Shown here: piece by piece, positions 28,815-38,541 of the stretch
Layout: each line of letters opens with the position of its first letter
Position numbering within the stretch: position 1 is the first letter of the stretch
Assembly (NCBI RefSeq): GCF_003206715.1
Contig: NZ_PZJU01000041.1
Coordinates: 76,815-140,492 of the forward strand
Direction: 5' to 3'
Source: Salinicola peritrichatus
Lineage (GTDB): Bacteria > Pseudomonadota > Gammaproteobacteria > Pseudomonadales > Halomonadaceae
Length of the DNA stretch: 63,678 nt
The notes under the pieces: model-generated
Seen by the model: only the letters and a program-made list of their open reading frames with translations
What the model was told of the DNA's origin: nothing
Databases searched by the model: none
Position numbers and translations under genes: made by a program

Positions 28815-31800
28815 TCACAGGCTCACCAGCTCGCGCAACTCGGCGTCGGAGAACTCGGTGATCCACCGCTCGCCGTCGGCCACGGTGAGCTCGGCGAGTT
28901 CCTTCTTGGCCTGGATCATGGCGTCGATGCGTTCCTCGAAGGTGTTCTCGGTGATCAGGCGGTGTACCGTGACGTTGCGGCGCTGGCCGATGCGGTAGGC
29001 GCGGTCGGTGGCCTGCTGCTCTACCGCCGGGTTCCACCACAGATCGTAGTGAATGACCTGGCTGGCGGCGGTCAGGTTGAGCCCGGTGCCGCCGGCCTTG
29101 AGCGAGATCACCAGGGCGCGCTGGCCGCGGCCGTGCTGGAAGGCGGCGACCATGTCGTCGCGCTGCTTGCGGGTGCGCCCGCCGCGCAGAAAAGGCACCT
29201 CGATACCGAAGGCATTGCGCAGTGCCGCGACGAGCAGCTCGCCCATGTCGGTGTATTGAGTGAAGATCAGGGCCTTCTCGTCCGCCGCCTCGACCTCGCG
29301 CATGATGTCGACGAACGCCGCCAGCTTGCCGGAGGCCTCGATGTCGACCTGCCTCCGGCCCAGGTACTGGTCCGGGCTGTTGCAGATCTGCTTGAGAGCA
29401 TTGAGCAGCTTGAAGATAAGCCCGCGGCGCGCGACGCTCTCCTCGCTGTTGGCCAACTCGTCCATGATCGTGTCGACGGTGTTCTGGTAGAGCGCAGCCT
29501 GGCGGGCGGTGAGCGCACAGTAACGGTTGGCCTCGATCTTATCGGGCAGGTCGGCGATGATCGACTTGTCGCTTTTCAAACGGCGCAGGATGAACGGCGC
29601 GGTGATGGCGCGGAATGTTTTCAGCGCGGCCTGGTCGCGCTCGCGCTCGATGGGTGTGGCGAGCGCCTCGGCGAAGCGTTTCTGGCTGCGCAAATAGCCG
29701 GGATTGATGAAGTCGAACACGCTCCAGTACTCGCGCAGCCGGTTCTCCACCGGCGTGCCGGACAGCGCGATCCTGATATCGGCTTTCAGGCGCTTGACCG
29801 TCTTGGTCTGGGCGGCTGCGGGATTCTTGATGGCCTGTGCCTCGTCGATTACCAGCGCGCCCCAGCGCGGCTTGGTCAGGGTTTTCGCGTCGCTGCGCAC
29901 CAGGCCGTAGCTGGTCAGTACCACGTCGTGGGCGTCGGGATCGAGCTTGCGCTGCGTTCCGTGAAACACCTGTACCGTCAGCGCCGGCGCGAAGCGCTCG
30001 ATCTCGCGGCGCCAGTTGGTCAACAGCGTCGTCGGCGCCACGATCAGTGCACAGGATCCGTTCAGCCGGCCCTGGGCCTTGAGATGGGCGAGCAGCGTGA
30101 TCACCTGCAGCGTCTTGCCCAGGCCCATGTCGTCGGCCAGCAGCGAACCGAACCCCAGCCGGGCGTTGCCGGCCAGCCAGGCGAAGCCGCGCTGCTGGTA
30201 CGGCCGCAGCTGGGCCTTGAGCGTCTCCGGTATCGCTGGCGGCGCCTCGGGCCGGATCAGCTGGTCGAACAGCGCCCGTGCGTCGTCCCGCAGGGCCACT
30301 TCGCCGCCGTCGAGCTCGCCGGCCAGCCCCGCCTGCAGCAATTCGGCGCGTGAGAGCTCGGCCGGCGGCGTGGCCAGCTTGTCGAGCAGTTGGCGTACCT
30401 CGCGTTCGTCGACCAGGACGTACTGATCCAGCACCCGCACCAACCCCGAGGCGTTGTCGACCAGACGCCGGAACGCATCGACCGGGATACGCTGATCGCC
30501 GATCGCCACCTGCCAATCGAAGTCCAGCAGCCGCTCGAGATTGAGATAGGACACCGGTGCCGCGTCGCCCGAGCGCGACAACGACAGGCTCGCCTGCGGC
30601 CGCGCCAGGTTGTGCAGCGCCTTGGGCAGGATCACGCCGATGCCGAGCATGCGCAGCGCCGGCAACACCTCGCGCAGGATGGGGGTGAAGGCATCCAGGG
30701 CGTAGACAAGCTCATGATTGGCCCTGCCCGCATCAGCGTGGCCATACAGGCGCTCTACATCCGGAAAATAATCGGCGAGCACCGCCAGATCGGCGAGCAC
30801 CGCCGCCTTGGCCTGGCCGCCCTCGGCCCGGACGAGCCAGTCGGCGACGGGCTCGAAACCGTCGTCGCACTCGACGCTCAGCGCGACACTCAAGGCGTCG
30901 CCGCCACGCTCGCCGACCATCAGATGCAGCCGGTGCGCACGCTCGCCGAGGGTGAGCCGGCGCAGCCAATGGGCGATGAGCTGCGGTGTCTGCTGTGTTT
31001 CGAAGCGCTTGAAGTGCAGCGGCCGGCCGGCGAAGAACAGCCGCTTGACGGCATCATCGCCGTGCGCCTCTGCGGTGTTCTCGAAGCCCCTGCGCATGAA
31101 CAGTCCCAGCAGCAGATGCAGCGCGGCCATGAGCTGCGTCGGCGCGTCGCCATGGGCATACTCGCGCCGCCCGCTTGTGATGCGAAGCTGCACGAGATCC
31201 GACGGACATAGCTCACACAGCCGCGCGAACAGGGCGTCGACGCTGGCGTCCAGCCGCGCCGGGCGCCACTGAATCAGCGTCTCGCCAGCATTGTTCTCGC
31301 CCGCCCAGGGCACGTAAGCACCCTGCTCGAGGAGCTTGAGCGCGAAGCGCAGCAGCACGCGCCACAGCAGCACGCTATGCGCCAGCCGCGGCTCGCGTTC
31401 GGCGGGCAGCGCATGCAGGCCGGCCAGGTAAGCCGCGAACGGATCGGCGTCATCTTGCTTGTGGCCCGCCGTGAACAGTCGCTTGCCATCGCCGCGCAGT
31501 TCGACGAGGGTCCCGCTGTCATCGATGACCGCGGTCAAGTCCACGATCTGCTCGGCCTCGAACCAGGGCGTATCGGCGCCTTTGTCGAAGGCGCGGGCGG
31601 CGCGGCGCGCGCGCTGATACTGGGTCGCCAGAATCGCGCGGAAATCCTTGGCATGGAACAGTGGCTGGGCGGACAGGATGGTGAAGATACGCGATTCGAG
31701 TGCCGGCACGCGGGAGAGGTCGATGCCGGTGAAGGCGTCGCTGTCCGGTGGCTCGGAACCGGCGATGGTGGATGCCTCGGACCAGCCCGCCGAAACCGCC

Positions 31801-32360
31801 GGCAGGGTCGCCAGCGCCGCCGGCCGGACTCCAGCGCGCGCCGCCAGCGCCCTGGGCAGATCCAGGCCGTGGAGCGCGAACACCAGGAAGGGGTCCTTGT
31901 CGATCTCGTTGGCGATCAGATAGATCACCGCCGCAATATGCTTGCAGGGCAGCGCGACATCGGGACAGGAGCAGCGCGCGGTCATGTCCTGCCAACTGCC
32001 CGGAAACAGCCGTATCCCGCGCTCTTCGAGCAGCGTCAGCACCGGCGCGGGGAGCTGGCGATTGAGCAGGCGCGAAAGCAATACCGGGCTGCTTTCCACC
32101 ACCTCCAGTACGAACTGTCGCTGTGACTCGGAATACGACGTCAGCGCTACCTCGACCCGGTACGGCGAAGGCCGGCTACCCTTTACGTGCGCGGTGACCG
32201 CCGTATCGTCGATCGCAATCGAACGCACCGAGCCATTGCCCGCGTAGCGCCGGCCCCGAGGCAAGCGGTTGCTGAAATCGATGTCGTCGAGAGCGGCCAG
32301 CCACTGCTGGCCCCACCAGGTGCGTCCGAAATGCATCATCTTCCGTCCGGGAACAAGCAT
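28815..32360 (-). CDS. SWIM-zinc-finger SNF2-family helicase/ATPase
   Basis: 1181 aa. The SWIM finger CSCPDVALPCKH (CxCxnCxH) is at residues ~130-141. A long central region without assigned fold follows. The C-terminal ~450 residues are a complete SNF2 ATPase: LADDMGLGKT (Walker A), VIDEAQAIKN (DEAQ), SGTPVENRL (motif III), TAASQVIHYDLWWNP and QATDRAYRIGQ (motif VI). It should translocate on double-stranded DNA and remodel or displace bound proteins. It starts 10 bp after the UvrD-like gene, so the two form an operon. The ATG at 32360 was chosen over a 138-codon extension that overlaps the UvrD frame; ATG at 32339 is also possible. Confidence 0.88.
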   Translation of the reverse strand: MLVPGRKMMHFGRTWWGQQWLAALDDIDFSNRLPRGRRYAGNGSVRSIAIDDTAVTAHVKGSRPSPYRVEVALTSYSESQRQFVLEVVESSPVLLSRLLNRQLPAPVLTLLEERGIRLFPGSWQDMTARCSCPDVALPCKHIAAVIYLIANEIDKDPFLVFALHGLDLPRALAARAGVRPAALATLPAVSAGWSEASTIAGSEPPDSDAFTGIDLSRVPALESRIFTILSAQPLFHAKDFRAILATQYQRARRAARAFDKGADTPWFEAEQIVDLTAVIDDSGTLVELRGDGKRLFTAGHKQDDADPFAAYLAGLHALPAEREPRLAHSVLLWRVLLRFALKLLEQGAYVPWAGENNAGETLIQWRPARLDASVDALFARLCELCPSDLVQLRITSGRREYAHGDAPTQLMAALHLLLGLFMRRGFENTAEAHGDDAVKRLFFAGRPLHFKRFETQQTPQLIAHWLRRLTLGERAHRLHLMVGERGGDALSVALSVECDDGFEPVADWLVRAEGGQAKAAVLADLAVLADYFPDVERLYGHADAGRANHELVYALDAFTPILREVLPALRMLGIGVILPKALHNLARPQASLSLSRSGDAAPVSYLNLERLLDFDWQVAIGDQRIPVDAFRRLVDNASGLVRVLDQYVLVDEREVRQLLDKLATPPAELSRAELLQAGLAGELDGGEVALRDDARALFDQLIRPEAPPAIPETLKAQLRPYQQRGFAWLAGNARLGFGSLLADDMGLGKTLQVITLLAHLKAQGRLNGSCALIVAPTTLLTNWRREIERFAPALTVQVFHGTQRKLDPDAHDVVLTSYGLVRSDAKTLTKPRWGALVIDEAQAIKNPAAAQTKTVKRLKADIRIALSGTPVENRLREYWSVFDFINPGYLRSQKRFAEALATPIERERDQAALKTFRAITAPFILRRLKSDKSIIADLPDKIEANRYCALTARQAALYQNTVDTIMDELANSEESVARRGLIFKLLNALKQICNSPDQYLGRRQVDIEASGKLAAFVDIMREVEAADEKALIFTQYTDMGELLVAALRNAFGIEVPFLRGGRTRKQRDDMVAAFQHGRGQRALVISLKAGGTGLNLTAASQVIHYDLWWNPAVEQQATDRAYRIGQRRNVTVHRLITENTFEERIDAMIQAKKELAELTVADGERWITEFSDAELRELVSL

Positions 32361-32370
32361 GTCCCGTTCT

Positions 32371-35235
32371 CTACCCTTCTTCCGCCAGCCTGGCGAGCGT
32401 CGCCCGGAAATCACCGAGCCGGCGCTCGCCGTGGGCGTCGAGAGTGTCCGCCAAGGATTGGGATTTCTGTTCGGGAGCGCTGCGTCCCAGGGTCGACATG
32501 TCCTGCGCGGTGCGCACGATGCCCAGATCCTCGGGTGGCAGGCAGGCGTAGAGCGGCCGCCATTGCTCGCCGTCGCGCAGCTTGAGGCGCGGGTTGAGGA
32601 TGTAATGGCCGCGCTGCAGCCGCACGAACAGCTTGCGGTTGTAGGGATCGCGCCCGTCGGCCTCGTTCTTGGACAGGATGCTGCTGATATAGGGGCGCTG
32701 CTTGCGCCGCGCCGGCAGCACGCGCTCGGGCAGCCCGGCCAGCCAATCGGCGAGCTGCTTGGCGGTGTAGGCATTGCCCCTCGCCTGCGCCGGGCCGAGA
32801 TAGCGGTAGAAGAGGGCCGTCATCACGTGCAGCAGGAAGGTCTCCATCAGGCGCTGGTCGAGCTTGACCAGGCGCTGGTCGACCTGCAGCGAGACGCTTG
32901 CCGGTGCCAGCAGCGGATAAAGCGAGGCCAGCTGCTGGCGGGCGAAGGTTTCGTCGATGAATGCCTGTTCGAGGGCGAAGTGGAGTGCCGTAAAGCCGTT
33001 ATTGGCGCGCAGCGTCGGATCCGCGCCACGCTCGAGCAGCGCCGCCACCAGTTCGGCGTTGCCGAGCCGGGCGGCGATCATCAGCGGCGTCAGGTTGAAG
33101 CGCGTGCGGTGATCGACGCCGTAGCGCTCGATCTCCTTGAACACCGCGCGTGGCTGGCTGAACGCGTAGGCCATGAAGCGGTTGCGGTTGAGCTGGCTCA
33201 CGGCCTTCGCCTCGCCGCTCAGCGCCGGTTTGAAGCCGGCCGCCTCGAGGGCGTTGAGCGTCGGCCGGTGGTGGTGGATCAGGGCGTATTCCAGCGCTTC
33301 CAGGCGCGCCTTCTTGCCACCGTCGTCGGCCAGCGCCGCCGTGCGCAGTTCGGCGAAGGCGGCGCGGTCGAGCACCTGCCAGGGCACCGGCTGCTGCTTG
33401 AGTACCTGGCTGCGGATCGCCTCCGCCTGCTCGGCCTTGCCCTGCAGCTCGAGCCGGCGCGCCTCCTGCTGCCACTCCTCGACCGAGGATTCCTCGCTCT
33501 GTTCGAGGCTGAGCGTGTCGTCGAGGTGTTCGAGCTTGAGCAGTCCGAGCAGCGGGTGCGCGGGGTCGGATTCGACCAGGTAGACGTTGCGCACCGCGCG
33601 GGTCAGCGCCACATAGAGGGCGTTGATGTAGAATTTGTAAACTTCGAGCGACTTGTCGCGCTTGTCCCGCGGCCGCGCATAGTCGAGGCTGTCGCGCTCC
33701 AGCGCGGCGGGATCGACGCCGGCGGCGATGTCACGGAAGGCCTTCGCCTCGCCGCCGACGACGTCGTAGAGAATGACGTTATCGTACTCGAGCCCTTTCG
33801 CCTCCTGGATCGCGAACACCAGCGGCGTGCTGAACCAGCGCCGGGCTTCGGCCTTTTGCTCCGGGTGCATGACGATCACTGCGAATCGCGTCGAGCGGGC
33901 GGTACGTGCGTCGAGATCGCGCTTGACGGCGTCGCTGGCGGCGAGCAGCTGCAACTGGCCGGGTTGGCGGCTGACGCTATGCACCAGGTAGTGGCTTTCG
34001 CGATCCACCGAGCCGAAGCGCGCCTGCTTGAGCTTGAGGATGCGGTTGGCGGCCTCGGTCACCACCGCGGCGTTGCGGTAGTTGGTGTGCAGCACACGCA
34101 CGATCTCGCCGTGGCCGGTCAACGCCTGCTCCTGGAAGAACAGCGACTTGACGCTGGCCCAGGAGAAGAAGTTGGGGTGGACGATCTGGTTGGCGTCACC
34201 GCTGAGCAGGAAGGCGCCGGGCTCGCGCAGCGCCTTGAGGATCAGGTAGAGCTGTACGGTGGTAATGTCCTGAACCTCGTCGACCACCACGAAATCGTAG
34301 CGTGGCGCGACCCGGGCGAGGTGGTGGTGGGCGACGATATTGGGGTCGTAGAGCCCGGCCTCGTCGAGAAATGCCAGGTACTTCTCGAACAGGTCGTAGA
34401 CCCTGGGCCGCTCTTCCTCGGCGAAGATCGACTGCTTGACGCCGAGTTCGAGATAGGCCTCGCGCGAGCGCCAGCCGCCCTCGCTGAGCGGGCCGGTGAT
34501 TACGCCGCGGAACTCCTCGAAGAGCGTGTGGGCGTCGCTCAGGTGGCTGCCGCGGCGGTGACGCTCGAACCAGCCCTGGAAGTCGCGCAGCGTCACTTCG
34601 CGCCCCGCCGGCACGTGGATGCTCTCGAGCAGCTCCTGGAAGGAGAGGAAGGTGGCTTCCTGATCGGGATTGTCGTAGTCGTGGGCGTAGTAGAGGTCGC
34701 GGGCGTTGTGGACCAGATAGGACGACAGGCTGACATAGAGCACGTCGCCGATGGCCTCCTTCATCTTCTCGAGCAGCAGCGCGGTCTTGCCGCTGCCCGC
34801 CGAGCCGACGATGACCAGCGGCGGCGGTAGCTCGAAGATCGCCTGCTGGTCGTCGTCGAAGGAGAGGATCTTGTCGAGCAGATGAAAGCGCTCGCGCTCG
34901 GGGTGCAGATAGGGCGCCTCCGGCACCTCGCCGGCTGCCGGCGTCTCGAGCGCCGGGATTCTGGCCTCGTCGATCGACGCGTTGCCGGCCAGAAAGCGCG
35001 AGCGATCGTAGGCATGGTTGGCGATGTGCTCGAGGATCAGGCAACAGGTTTCGCCGCCATGACGGTAGAGACTGAACAGCAGCCGGTCACGCTTGTTCAG
35101 CCGGGCGCGGTAGAGGTTGTCACCCACCTTGCGCACGTCCGCCTGGGTGAAGTCGTCGCGCTCGAGGGCCTGACGGACCTTGTCGAAACCGGCAATGCGG
35201 TGCGTCTCGAGAGCGTTGTAAAGCAGTATGCGCAT
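32371..35235 (-). CDS. UvrD/Rep-like helicase with RelE-like and ankyrin-repeat parts
   Basis: 954 aa. Residues ~12-85 resemble a RelE/ParE-type fold (DKVRQALERDD...LYRARLNKRDRLLFSL). Walker A GSAGSGKT is at 144-151, then DEVQD (motif II) and NALYVALTRA (motif VI) of superfamily 1A. Near residues 690-760 are one to two ankyrin repeats (LTPLMIAARLGNAELVAALLERGAD, then GFTALHFA). The combination resembles eukaryotic TRANK1-like helicases and is unusual in bacteria. It pairs with the SNF2 gene downstream. The function is unknown; DNA repair, RNA-related stress or phage defence are possibilities. Confidence 0.85.
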   Translation of the reverse strand: MRILLYNALETHRIAGFDKVRQALERDDFTQADVRKVGDNLYRARLNKRDRLLFSLYRHGGETCCLILEHIANHAYDRSRFLAGNASIDEARIPALETPAAGEVPEAPYLHPERERFHLLDKILSFDDDQQAIFELPPPLVIVGSAGSGKTALLLEKMKEAIGDVLYVSLSSYLVHNARDLYYAHDYDNPDQEATFLSFQELLESIHVPAGREVTLRDFQGWFERHRRGSHLSDAHTLFEEFRGVITGPLSEGGWRSREAYLELGVKQSIFAEEERPRVYDLFEKYLAFLDEAGLYDPNIVAHHHLARVAPRYDFVVVDEVQDITTVQLYLILKALREPGAFLLSGDANQIVHPNFFSWASVKSLFFQEQALTGHGEIVRVLHTNYRNAAVVTEAANRILKLKQARFGSVDRESHYLVHSVSRQPGQLQLLAASDAVKRDLDARTARSTRFAVIVMHPEQKAEARRWFSTPLVFAIQEAKGLEYDNVILYDVVGGEAKAFRDIAAGVDPAALERDSLDYARPRDKRDKSLEVYKFYINALYVALTRAVRNVYLVESDPAHPLLGLLKLEHLDDTLSLEQSEESSVEEWQQEARRLELQGKAEQAEAIRSQVLKQQPVPWQVLDRAAFAELRTAALADDGGKKARLEALEYALIHHHRPTLNALEAAGFKPALSGEAKAVSQLNRNRFMAYAFSQPRAVFKEIERYGVDHRTRFNLTPLMIAARLGNAELVAALLERGADPTLRANNGFTALHFALEQAFIDETFARQQLASLYPLLAPASVSLQVDQRLVKLDQRLMETFLLHVMTALFYRYLGPAQARGNAYTAKQLADWLAGLPERVLPARRKQRPYISSILSKNEADGRDPYNRKLFVRLQRGHYILNPRLKLRDGEQWRPLYACLPPEDLGIVRTAQDMSTLGRSAPEQKSQSLADTLDAHGERRLGDFRATLARLAEEG

Positions 35236-35262
35236 GAAGAGGTACCTTGTTGTCGACGGCGG

Positions 35263-36975
35263 TCAGGCAGGGAGGCGAGACAGTTCGCTTTTCTCGAGCG
35301 GCAACAGTTGCCCCCGTTCGAGCCGATAGACATGATCGGCGGCCTGTACCAGCGCGGGCTGGTGAGAGACGGCGATAATGGTGAGTTCGCTCTTGAGGCT
35401 CTGCAGGGTCTTGCTGATCGCTGCCTCCGCTTCCATATCGAGGGCGCTGGTCGCTTCGTCGAGGATCAACAGCTTGGGTCGATGGGCCAGGGCGCGGGCA
35501 ATGACAATGCGCTGGCGCTGGCCTCCCGATAACCGCGAGCCGCGCTCGCCCACCGAACTCTGCATCCCTTCGGGCATCTGGCCGACGAACGACCAGGCGT
35601 CGGCCTGGCGCAGCGCGCGTTCGGCGTCCGCCTCGGTCAGGGTAGGATCGCCGAGCGTGACGTTGGCCAGCACGCTATCGTGCAGCAGCAGCGTCTCCTG
35701 CGGCACATAGCCGATCAGACGCCGCCAGGCGAGCCGGTCGATCCGCGCGATCGGCACGCCGTCGATACGGACCTGACCGGCGCTGGGCTCCAGCAGCATG
35801 CACAGGATATCGAGCAGGGTGGTCTTGCCGGCGCCGGAGGGGCCGATCAGCGTGATGAACGAGCGCGCCGCAATGGTCAGGTCGGTCTCGTTGAGAATCG
35901 CGTGGTCGCCATAGTGAAAGCGTACCTTCTCGAAGGTAATGCCACGTTCGAGGGTCGGGTTCAAGTCGCCGCTGACGGGCTCGGCGTTGTCGCGCGCCGC
36001 CTGCACCGCATCCTTCAGCGCCCAGTAGGCGCTCTCCTGGGTCTGCATCTGCTGATAGCGCCGCTGCAGCTGGTTGAGCTGCATCACTATCCTAGCCAGC
36101 AGGAACACCATGACCATCACCGACGGCAGCGACAGCCCCCACACGACCAGGGCCAGATAGAGGCCAACGGCAATGAACAGCGTCAGGATCGGCTCCTGAA
36201 AGGCCTTCATCCCCTCGCGGGCCAGCACCTGACGCTCCATGGCGCGGTTGAGACGATGGGTCTGGCGCTGCAAAAGCGCGTCGGCGACATCGTAGCGTGC
36301 CATCGCCTTGAGCGGCTTGACCGAGCCCAGCGTATCGGTCAGGCGTGACAGCAGTTCACGCATCAGTCGGGTCTGCTTCTTGCCGGCACGCTTGGAAGCG
36401 CGCACCAGCCGATACAGCATGAGCGACATCAGCACGCCGAGTCCCAGCGAGACCAGCGTCGCCTGCCAGCCGATCATCAGCGCGACAATCGCATAGACCA
36501 CCACCTGAATGAACAGGGCAATGACGTTGGCACAGTGTTCATAGCCAGTGGCGGCGCGGGTAGCCTCGGTAGCCACCGAGTTGGCCATGCCGCCGGTGGG
36601 CTGGCGCAGATAGTGCTCCCAGCGGCTGGCCAGCAGCGAGTGGATCAGTTCGAGGCGCAGGTCGGTGGCGACCCGCGCGACCGTGTAGCCGACCTGGCGG
36701 TTGGCCAGCAGCACCAGCGCGCTCTTGAGCGTCATGCCGATGACGATGATCGTCAGGATGACGCCGATGGTGGTCGGCAAGCCGATGGCGTCCATGATGG
36801 CGAGCACCTTCTGTGAGAAGGCGTTAGGATGATCGTCCTGGCCGAGCGCCACCGATAGCAGCGGCAACACCGTGGTCAGGCCGATCCCTTCAGCGATGCC
36901 TGCGAACAACAGGCAGATCAACATGATGATCGTGCGTTGCGGGTAAAGGCGAAAGAATGCGAAAAGCAGACGCAT
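35263..36975 (-). CDS. ABC transporter, fused membrane and ATPase domains (MsbA-like)
   Basis: 570 aa half-transporter that should act as a homodimer. Residues 1-320 form a six-helix exporter membrane domain. The ATPase follows, with GPSGAGKT (Walker A), RLSGGQRQR (signature), LLILDEATS (Walker B) and the AVSHQ H-loop. It lies 37 bp downstream of the serine palmitoyltransferase gene on the same strand, so flipping of a ceramide or its derivative across the inner membrane is a reasonable inference. Peptide or other lipid export is not excluded. Confidence 0.88.
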   Translation of the reverse strand: MRLLFAFFRLYPQRTIIMLICLLFAGIAEGIGLTTVLPLLSVALGQDDHPNAFSQKVLAIMDAIGLPTTIGVILTIIVIGMTLKSALVLLANRQVGYTVARVATDLRLELIHSLLASRWEHYLRQPTGGMANSVATEATRAATGYEHCANVIALFIQVVVYAIVALMIGWQATLVSLGLGVLMSLMLYRLVRASKRAGKKQTRLMRELLSRLTDTLGSVKPLKAMARYDVADALLQRQTHRLNRAMERQVLAREGMKAFQEPILTLFIAVGLYLALVVWGLSLPSVMVMVFLLARIVMQLNQLQRRYQQMQTQESAYWALKDAVQAARDNAEPVSGDLNPTLERGITFEKVRFHYGDHAILNETDLTIAARSFITLIGPSGAGKTTLLDILCMLLEPSAGQVRIDGVPIARIDRLAWRRLIGYVPQETLLLHDSVLANVTLGDPTLTEADAERALRQADAWSFVGQMPEGMQSSVGERGSRLSGGQRQRIVIARALAHRPKLLILDEATSALDMEAEAAISKTLQSLKSELTIIAVSHQPALVQAADHVYRLERGQLLPLEKSELSRLPA

Positions 36976-37012
36976 GTGCGAGTCCGTGGGCGGTCATGAC
37001 GACCGCCGGTGT

Positions 37013-38215
37013 TCACTCGTGCCCGTGATGGTCGAGCATGGGTTTCAGGGCGGCGAAGGCGGCGATGATCCGGTCGATCTGGGCCGTGTCGTGGGCCGCG
37101 CTGACGCTGATGCGCATCAACGCCCGACCGCCCGGCGTGGCCGGCGGCAGGACCAGATTGACATAGACGCCACGCTCGAGCAGCCCGTGCCAGAAGGCGA
37201 CCCCTTGCTGAGGTGATCCCAGCAGCGTGGCGACCACCGGGCCGGGCTCCGGCCCCAGTTCGAAACCGAGCCGTGCCAGTCCGTGATACAGACGCTCGGC
37301 ATTGGCCCACAGCTGGCGGCGCAGCGCCGGGCGGCTGGCGACGATATCGAGCGCGACACGCACCGATGCGATCGTCGCCGGGGACGGCGAGGCAGTGAAG
37401 ATGTACGGCCGACTGGCGTAGCGGATCATGTCGAGCTGCGGATGATGGCTGACGGCGAAGCCGCCGATGGCGCCCAGGCTCTTGCTGAAGGTGCCGACCA
37501 CGAAGTCGACGTCGGCCTCGACGCCTTCGGCCTCGGCCAGGCCGCGCCCATGGGCGCCCAGCACCCCCAGCGAGTGGGCCTCATCGACCAGCAGGTAACC
37601 CCCATGGCGGCGCTTGACGGCGACGATCTCGCGCAGCGGTGCCTGGTCCCCCAGCATGCTGTAGATGCCTTCCACCACGATCAAGGCATTGGCGGTGCGT
37701 TCGCCCAGACGGCGCAGGCGTTTCTCGAGATCTCCGGCGTCATTGTGACGAAAGCGGATGATGTCGGCACCAGTGAGGCGGCAGGCATCGTAGATGCTGG
37801 CGTGACAGTCGGCGTCGAGCACGATGACGTCGTCGGCACCGGCCAGGGTACCGATCAGGCCGAGATTGGCCATGTAGCCGGTGGAGAATACGACCGCCGA
37901 GGGACGCGCGAAGAAGCGCGCCAGCTCTTCCTCGAGGCGGGTGTGGCTGACGTAGCTGCCGTTGGCCATGCGCGACCCGGTGGTGCCGGTGCCTTCTTGA
38001 TCGAGAGCGTCGTGTGCCGCCGCGATGCAGTCGGGATCGAAAGTCAGTCCCAGGTAGTTATTGGTGCCGGCGAGGATCACCGACCTGCCGTCTACGCGCC
38101 CTTCGGTAGGCGACAGGACTTCATCGATGCGCGTGCCGATCGGGCTGGGTTCTGCCTGGATCAAGGCGTGGCGCGCATCGCTCAGAGACTGGAATTTATC
38201 GAACAGGGACATCAT
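37013..38215 (-). CDS. spt: Serine palmitoyltransferase (alpha-oxoamine synthase)
   Basis: 400 aa PLP enzyme that condenses L-serine with a fatty acyl thioester to 3-oxosphinganine, the first step of sphingolipid synthesis. The PLP Lys is in TFSKSLG (K245), LVDEAHS supplies D211 and H214, and DADCHASIYD gives H138, which stacks on the cofactor. Phrases such as NNYLGLTFDP and IRFRHND match soluble bacterial SPTs of sphingomonads rather than BioF or Kbl. Overlap with an ACP gene (ATGA), plus nearby acyl ligase, reductase and acyltransferase genes, argue strongly for SPT. No biotin genes are near. Confidence 0.88.
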   Translation of the reverse strand: MMSLFDKFQSLSDARHALIQAEPSPIGTRIDEVLSPTEGRVDGRSVILAGTNNYLGLTFDPDCIAAAHDALDQEGTGTTGSRMANGSYVSHTRLEEELARFFARPSAVVFSTGYMANLGLIGTLAGADDVIVLDADCHASIYDACRLTGADIIRFRHNDAGDLEKRLRRLGERTANALIVVEGIYSMLGDQAPLREIVAVKRRHGGYLLVDEAHSLGVLGAHGRGLAEAEGVEADVDFVVGTFSKSLGAIGGFAVSHHPQLDMIRYASRPYIFTASPSPATIASVRVALDIVASRPALRRQLWANAERLYHGLARLGFELGPEPGPVVATLLGSPQQGVAFWHGLLERGVYVNLVLPPATPGGRALMRISVSAAHDTAQIDRIIAAFAALKPMLDHHGHE

Positions 38216-38460
38216 TGGCTCTCGAGCAGCTTATTGATCGCCTGGGCCAACTGGTTGGGCGTGCGGATATCGGCGAGGATGTTCAGAGGGACGGAGATGT
38301 CGAATTCGTCTTCGGCATCCAGCATGAGATCCATCACCTTGACCGAGTCGAGCCCCAGCTCGCTGACCAGGTCGATGTCGGGGTGAAGATTGCTGTCCGG
38401 CGGCGCCAGGCGTTCGAGATGCGCCATCAATCGCTCGAGGATCTGTTCATGTTGCGGCAT
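38212..38460 (-). CDS. Acyl carrier protein dedicated to sphingolipid synthesis
   Basis: 82 aa. The phosphopantetheine Ser is in ELGLDSVKVMDL near residue 44. The acidic helical pattern fits ACPs. Its stop overlaps the spt start, so it probably delivers the acyl chain to SPT, as the ACP encoded next to spt does in Caulobacter. Confidence 0.9.
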   Translation of the reverse strand: MPQHEQILERLMAHLERLAPPDSNLHPDIDLVSELGLDSVKVMDLMLDAEDEFDISVPLNILADIRTPNQLAQAINKLLESQ

Positions 38461-38541
38461 GCGTGCTATGTCCGTTGCTGGCGGCGTGCGCCACGTTGAA
38501 TGTCATGAAAAAGCAGGGTAGTGGAAAAGCCGGTGGCACGG

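Noticed and set aside
32269-34830. An 853-codon plus-strand frame opposite the UvrD-like helicase.
   Set aside because: It is the antisense shadow of a clear helicase gene and has no recognisable motif or ribosome site; such frames arise in high-GC DNA.
37013-38215. Biotin or autoinducer synthase (BioF, CqsA) or threonine aldolase partner (Kbl).
   Set aside because: No bio genes, quorum-sensing or tdh genes are near; ACP, acyl ligase, CerR-like and bCerS-like genes are, and the sequence matches SPT phrasing.
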